From the NCBI GenBank assembly GCA_030761205.1, contig JAULJL010000001.1:43751645-43815644 (forward strand): DNA of 64,000 bases, in the 5' to 3' direction. Origin of the DNA: Fremontodendron californicum. Lineage: Eukaryota; Streptophyta; Magnoliopsida; Malvales; Malvaceae. The position numbers and the translations under genes were made by a program. The notes below the pieces were generated by a model. That model made no database searches and was not told where the DNA came from. It saw only the letters and a list, made by a program, of their open reading frames with translations. This document shows positions 58,701 through 64,000 of the stretch, piece by piece (the first letter of the stretch is position 1; each line of letters begins with the position of its first letter).

Positions 58701-59166
58701 AATTATTTTTTCTATTCCAACGTGTAAGAAATAACTTTAAAAGTGCTAATATTCAAGGAGGAATCAAAAGGAAAAATTATGCACATATAAAAGAAAATTG
58801 AAAAGAGAAATGTTGTAGTTGCCAAATCGTACCTTTGGATACACCGAGTTATACGGAAAGACATGTCGCTGGAGCAGCTTTTGGGATCCACGTCTAAAAT
58901 CAACAGCGACAATTTGATGATTGGTTGTGGAAGTCTGTCCAAAGGTAAAAATGTAATTGATAAAAATTATAAGAAAGTTAAACGACAATCGAAGGAGTAG
59001 AAATGGGCATGCAGATTTTTGGTTTTAAGAATTTTAAATTAAAGAACAGGTTGAATTACCAAAGTGCGGGTACTGTTTGATGAGGTTGAGAAAGGCCCAA
59101 AAGCATAAGGCGTGGCGAGCAGACCCAACAAACCCGGCCTCTTCCCAGTCCCGGATTCAGCTCCAT
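55771..59166 (-). pseudogene. SBE1: Starch-branching enzyme I pseudogene, 3'-truncated
   Basis: Exons at about 59166-59060, 58934-58833, 58608-58392, 58218-58149, 58053-57784, 57467-56581, 56213-56087 and 55833-55771 read as a class I alpha-1,4-glucan branching enzyme: CBM48 region (YEGGLEEFAKGYLKFGFNRE, REWAPAAQDAQLIGDFNGWD), then the catalytic barrel with DVVHSH, FDGFRFDGVTSMLYHHHG and VIAEDVSGMPGLG. It is disabled several ways: the only start ATG is out of frame with exon 1; an extra A near 57135 after DVVHSH; an in-frame TAG at 57087-57085; a lost base near 56978 before WWLEEF; and a deletion of about 20 bases at 56591 that removes the YAESHDQ region containing the third catalytic Asp. 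Sequence stops after the GNE exon, so the end of the barrel and the C-terminal beta domain are missing. Confidence 0.9.
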
Positions 59167-60402
59167 TTTGTGTTTAAGAAAGCAAGGCAAAGTAAAGTAA
59201 AGTAAAGCAAAGCAAAGTTCATTTCAAATTATTATTATAATATGATTTTGATTGCCTTTGGCTTTGTCTTTGGCTTTGTAAAGAAACAAAGCATATACTC
59301 CACTCCACGTTACTTGCAACTTACAACTGAGCAGCTGCCCGTTAAAATTCATCCCCACTTTTCTACTGATGGATCAGACGGTTGTCAACCGCTCTTACAA
59401 ATGCTATTGATGATCATCAATGGAAGAAGAAGAAGAAGAAGAAGAAGAAGAAGAAGCAAGCTATGGATAGAAAGTCAAGCGAATAAAATAATCAGATAAA
59501 GCTTGTATTGTACCCCAATACTCCTCATATATATTTGAATTTGATGTGTATGTTGAGGAAAAAGAAATTGGAAAAAAATTGGTGAAATCAAAGAGGAGAC
59601 ATGGTGAGAGCCCACTCATTTTGTGATGAAACAAAAGTTCGCCTATTTCAGTTTCTTATCAAATGCCATTTGCAACTTGCACTATTGAGCAAATCCTACT
59701 GCAGAAAGTCACAAAAAAACCTACATCCGACTATTTACCTGTTGAATGCAATTGTTGGAGCCTTTGACAGTTTATCGGGAGCCCAGATCAGGAGAAGGTT
59801 CCTATAGAATGGGCTCAGAACTTGCATATGACAACTCCACATTCTTACCTTACCCGAGTCAAACAACTTTTCGTTTACTTTAAACCGCCGGCTCCATTGC
59901 TTCTTCACACTGCTTCACTAATGGCATCACTTCAAACTGTAAGCTCAGACTCAGAGCCCACAAGGAACTAAGTTGTGTCTATGAAATCTATGTCAAACGG
60001 AAGCAAGAAATAAGAAAAAACAGGACAAGAGAAAAGGGAATAGATCTTTTAAACTGATTGAGAATGCCAAAAACAATGGACTCCGCAGAGGAAACAATAA
60101 AAGATTGCGAATGCCAAGCTATTACTTTTATCCACTGAAAACCATTAAAGGAAAAATCCAAGTATAGATTTGGTGTAACACTTTTACAATTATTTTACTC
60201 TCTGGGAAGGAGAAAAAAGAAACAGACAACAACTTGTCATGTTCATCAAATATAAAATGAAAGTCAGACTTCAAAGGCCAAACACCGAGTCAGTATTATA
60301 TTCAAGGAGCAACTTGTGTTGCTCTTCATTGGCGACCCCCCTCCCTCCTTTCCTAGTTAGTTTCTTGGTAGCTGGATTTGATCAATCAATGCTTAAGTTG
60401 TG
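59167..60402. other. Spacer between SBE1 pseudogene and cyclin 3' end
   Basis: No gene supported. It contains the former SBE1 promoter side, a (GAA)n run at 59423-59457 and the probable cyclin 3' UTR near 60250-60402. Confidence 0.55.
59423..59457. repeat. (GAA)n microsatellite
   Basis: About eleven GAA units. A plus-strand frame across it gives poly-Arg and is not a gene. Confidence 0.95.
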
Positions 60403-62933
60403 CTAGAATCTAGCCTCCAAGAGAAAAGTTGCTGGATCAGTTTTTGCAGCATAACCATACTTAGATGTACTGTACTTCTTGTGTACACCTGTAAGTTTCC
60501 CTGTCCCTGCCTTCTGATGGAAAGTAACCATCATTCTTGAGCAATCCCTACACAGATACAAGAAATGACAAGATTAATTTAACTGGAAATACACAATTTG
60601 CCGGTAATTCAGAAGAATAAAGAGATGAAAGACTTACATAAGCTGATCTACCGAGTAGGTAGAATACCACGCACTTGTCTTGCTCCAATGCTTAGACCCA
60701 CTAAGAGTGCACCGAGCAGTGAAAATAGCAGCAGCAGCTAATAAAGAAGGTGGAAACTTGAGCATTTCATATTCAACTAGGCAAAGCTCGATCATGAAGA
60801 ATGACAGAAGCTCAAGCTGGTTCAAAGTCACATTTAAAAACATCTCAGATTCAATTAATAACACTGTTCGACAATAAAGGCAGGCAAAATGACAATGTTT
60901 TGTTGTCACGGACCTTCTTGTTAGATTCAGCAGCTTTAAGAAATCTCCTCATAAACACGTATGGCGTAGGAAGGGATAGATTGAATTGTAAGGTATTGAT
61001 CATCAGTTTCTCCTGCAGAACAATTTTGTTGTTCCTATTTCTTATTATCAAAACATTAAATGAAAAAAAAAAAGAGGTGAAATTATGAAACAAAATGTTG
61101 AATTACAAACCATATCAAGCACTTCTTTCCTGCTATAAGCCTTGTCAGAAATCAGAATCAGATCTTCTACAACTGGAACAGACACTTCTTCATATTTGCA
61201 GGCAAGAAGCATGGCTGTTACTCCAACCAGCTGAAGTTTCTTCCTCAGTATTTGTTGAACCGCTAAAAATCTATCAATTAGATTTACTGTCAGATATAGG
61301 GTCTCTTCCATCAGCTCAAACTTGTAATGAACCTGTCATTCCATAATGCTCATTAATGATGGATTTTTAAATTACCAGGATGCTACCTAATTCATCTCCT
61401 AACAAGGATGCAAGTCAGCTAATACTACATTTTGTGTACCTCTATCAGCCAGTCAATGAGGATACCTCTCATCCTCTCGTTAATGTCATATTGCTGTGCC
61501 ATATAACTTGGAGGAACACAACCAGTACACTGCAAAAATCAAATGAACAAGTTCAGAAAATCAACCAAAAAACTGATTAATTACTAATCTTTTTAAATTG
61601 TAGTGCTTACCTTATAAAATCGATGTCAAATTAGAGGAAAAAATGTTTGCAGTTGAGCATGAAATCAACTAAAAACTAAAACTAAAAGAATGAAAATAGA
61701 GATCTAATCACCTCTGCTTTCCTGTAGAATTTGTATATATCATCAATGTACTCAGTAACTGAAAGTGGATTCATTTTATCACGGTCGTCAATGTCCACAA
61801 AAGGCTCCTCATCCACATCCTCCATTTCAACCTCTTCCTGCAGGGAAGAAAAAGCATCGGTGTTATTCCGAACAAAAGCATGAGATTGATTGATTGATGA
61901 GTTTTTATAGTAAAGGGAGGTGTCCTATACCATACGGTCAATCTCGACTAGCATAGCTTCTGTATGTTGCACAAACACCGGCACATCAAAGTCACTAAAT
62001 GCCTTGGGGTCATCCGCATCAAAGATGGTGCAATCTTCAGATTCGCTTGAAACTGTCACTGACTGGACTGATTTCTTTATTTCCTGTGTAAGTGTAATTA
62101 ACAATTAATCTAAATGTGACAAATAATTGAGAATATTTTCCTTGTAAAAAAAGGTACCTCAGGTTTGATTTGCTGCTTGTTAGCCTTCTGGGCAGCAAAC
62201 TTCCTGAATAGAAAGAATCATAAGCAAAAGGATCAAGAAGAAGATATATTTTGGCAACCCAAACAAACAGCATAAAACTAAAAGAAAAAGTTACTGACCT
62301 AGTAATTGGTCTATGCACAGGTAAGGGTGGGATCTTATTACTGACTGCATTTCTTCTGAATTAAAACAGAAATAAAAAATGGACAAAGATTATCAAAACT
62401 ATGCCTTAATAACAAAATCTTCAGTTTCTTACTGTTAAAAAAAATAAAATAAAAAAATCTCGTTTTTTGGACCCTTGAATACCAAGACAAACCCCACTCA
62501 TTATATACATCATTTATTCAGTCTCATTCAAGAATCAGAAACAAAAACAACAATAGCTAACTCAAAAAGATCTATTTTCTTTTCTGTTATCACTTATCAG
62601 CAACCAAACAGAGAGAGGATTTAAGAAAAGTACTCACTCAGATAAAGGTCTCTTGTTGACTGCACAAGGGTAAGGTGGAGCTCCAATCACGTTCCGATTA
62701 ATAGTGCTCAATGCTCTTCGATTCTGCCCAGTTGCCGCCACGAACTTCCCTCCTCCGCCGGCATGCAAACCCCCTTTAAATAAATAAAAAACAATACATT
62801 TCTTTAATACTTTTAAAGTTGGAAATTTTATTTAAATATCAAAAGAGAGGTTACAGAAAAGGTGGTTGAGTTAATCACTTTGAAGATGTGAGGGTCCGAT
62901 GACTCCAGGATTGTTCTCATCCGACCCAGCCAT
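60403..62933 (-). CDS. CYCB2: B2-type mitotic cyclin
   Basis: Eleven coding exons (62933-62879, 62773-62638, 62355-62299, 62203-62158, 62083-61931, 61837-61712, 61529-61440, 61332-61111, 61012-60914, 60816-60638, 60547-60403) sum to 1308 bases, giving 435 residues. A destruction box RRALSTINRN lies at about residues 37-46. The cyclin box starts with MRGILIDWLIEVHYKFELM, including the HYKF signature of plant B-type cyclins, and runs through ACKYEEVSVPVVEDL and LPTPYVFMRRFLKAAESNKK; the C-terminal cyclin fold ends near YSVDQLMDCSRMM. Absence of the B1-type N-terminus and overall sequence point to CYCB2. It activates CDKs at G2/M in the nucleus and is destroyed by APC/C. A non-coding first exon probably ends at 63161 and joins at 62945. 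Two MSA-like elements lie upstream. Confidence 0.93.
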
Positions 62934-62945
62934 TTTTTTCCGTAT

Positions 62946-63160
62946 CTAGAAACAACAGCTATAAACATTAAGAATCCACTTAACATAGACATTAAAAAAC
63001 TCCAGATTAAGATCATCAAGACCCCTTTCAATCAAAATCAAAGTAATCATTTAATTTTTTGTGGTTGAAATATTTAAAATTGAAAAGAAAAAAAAAATGC
63101 CAAAGACCGAATAAAGAAAGAAGATGAATAAGTCAATTAAATGAGAAAATAATGAAGAAC
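62946..63160 (-). other. Probable 5' UTR intron of the cyclin gene
   Basis: On the minus strand GAGACAG|GTTCTTC at 63160 is a good donor and TTGTTTCTAG|ATACGG at 62946-62945 a good acceptor, 12 bases before the ATG. The exon upstream contains no in-frame start. Confidence 0.5.
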
Positions 63161-63336
63161 CTGTCTCAAAAGAGTTTCCTTGTTGATCGATATCTCTCCC
63201 AGTCCCAGATTCAAATCCAAAACCCCGTTTCCTTTGATGTTCACTTCACTGAAAAAGGAAATTGAAGGGAGAGATTAGTCAAAAGATTGACATTTGAGGG
63301 CCTGAAAAGCTCTCTCATTGGATATATTCCCTTTAA

Positions 63337-63403
63337 ACTAACGGCTAGTAAATCTTAGCCGTAAGATCTTCTAGATCAAAAGTCGCATACTGCTCAACGG
63401 TTA
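63337..63403. promoter_or_regulatory. Two MSA-like (M-specific activator) elements of the cyclin promoter
   Basis: ACTAACGGCTA (63337-63347) and CTCAACGGTTA (63393-63403) each match 10 of 11 positions of the MSA consensus YCYAACGGYYA, including the AACGG core. A third, weaker, inverted copy (TTAGCCGTAAG, about 63355-63365) forms a palindrome with the first. MSA elements bind three-repeat MYB factors that drive G2/M transcription of B cyclins and work in either orientation. They lie about 400-470 bases above the ATG and just above an AT-rich TATA-like GAATATATCC (63330-63321). Confidence 0.65.
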
Positions 63404-64000
63404 CCTTTTCAAAATTTTCTTGTTTTTTATTACTAAGTAATAAGTATTAGTATTTTTTTTAATAATAAAAATAATAATCTTCCCTTTCATCTAAGGTATG
63501 GCTTATTGAATTCTTCATTTACTACCCTAATTCTCCCTCACATACCAGTAATATTCTGTCACGTTGTCAGGAAGTATATACTGTACATTGGTTTCTATTT
63601 TAATTAATTAATTAGTTAGGTTTTTTTTTTTTTGTTGAGGACTACACTAGAAACAAAACAATGTCGTTTCTTTCTCTACAACTCCTTTGAGAATTGAGAC
63701 GTACGTTGATATGATGAGGTGGTTGCATCATCAATCATCATGATGGGAAATCCATAAGAAATTCAAGAATCAAAGTATGTAAATATGTAATGTTAATTTG
63801 TTGGAAACAGAGTAAATGGAATGTGAGGCACAGTGAAAAGTGAAGATCGGTGATTATGTCTATGTAGGAGTCGAGGGATGCCGCTGCCAAATTTTAGCAG
63901 TCCAATATAATATTGTTCACTGTTCATTGTTTCTGAATAAAATAAAGCTATAACTATACTATAAAGTGGAAATAATCGAGAAAGCCGTTGCCCTGCCTTG
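63404..64000. other. Upstream flank of the cyclin gene to the right edge
   Basis: AT-rich with a poly(T) run at about 63620. No gene or further element is supported. Confidence 0.5.

Overview
The window is nuclear DNA of a woody-type eudicot plant. It is AT-rich and has long intergenic spacers with TA microsatellites. Genes are split by short GT-AG introns, and the families are plant-specific: BSK kinase, LDL1, ESV1, DUF241, DUF760, plant-type B2 cyclin, CYP87 and N-OH/FMO1-like monooxygenase. The species cannot be fixed from the sequence alone. Nothing bacterial, viral or CRISPR-like is present.

Layout. At 1-3.9 kb (minus) lies an L1-type LINE whose ORF1 and visible ORF2 are both open; it runs off the left edge and has a GC-rich leader to about 4.4 kb. 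It lies downstream of, and probably inside an intron of, an LHT-like amino-acid transporter whose first two exons are at 5.0-5.7 kb (minus). LDL1, an intronless histone demethylase, is at 8.8-11.2 kb (minus). A nine-exon BSK1-type kinase is at 11.8-15.6 kb (minus). A gene-poor stretch follows from 15.6 to 22.5 kb. A DUF241 gene is at 22.5-23.4 kb (minus). The next spacer (23.4-29.3 kb) holds two short SINE-like insertions, a duplicated hairpin segment and an ABRE/G-box cluster. ESV1, with eleven exons, is at 29.3-33.8 kb (plus), followed by a degenerate minisatellite. An O-fucosyltransferase pseudogene spans 35.3-42.1 kb (minus) and is split by a full-length but decayed second LINE (36.7-41.8 kb, plus) with a 17-bp target-site duplication. 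A plastid-type DUF760 gene is at 42.7-45.3 kb (plus), tail to tail with an FMO1-like flavin monooxygenase (45.6-48.1 kb, minus). A CYP87-type cytochrome P450 is at 49.6-52.2 kb (minus). A 3'-truncated, multiply disabled starch-branching enzyme I pseudogene is at 55.5-59.2 kb (minus). A B2-type mitotic cyclin with two MSA-like promoter elements is at 60.4-62.9 kb (minus).

Exon models were read by eye. For BSK1, ESV1, DUF760, FMO1-like, CYP87 and cyclin B2 every junction has GT/AG, the phases agree and the exon sum is divisible by three, so these coordinates are firm predictions. The genes do not form an operon-like or obvious pathway unit. Two are tied to starch (ESV1 intact, SBE1 dead), and two oxidative enzymes (FMO1-like, CYP87) are neighbours in the same orientation. 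The most informative material beyond the genes is the retroelement record: one apparently intact LINE, one dated and nested LINE, two short SINEs, and two very small poly(A)-tailed insertions flanked by perfect target-site duplications.
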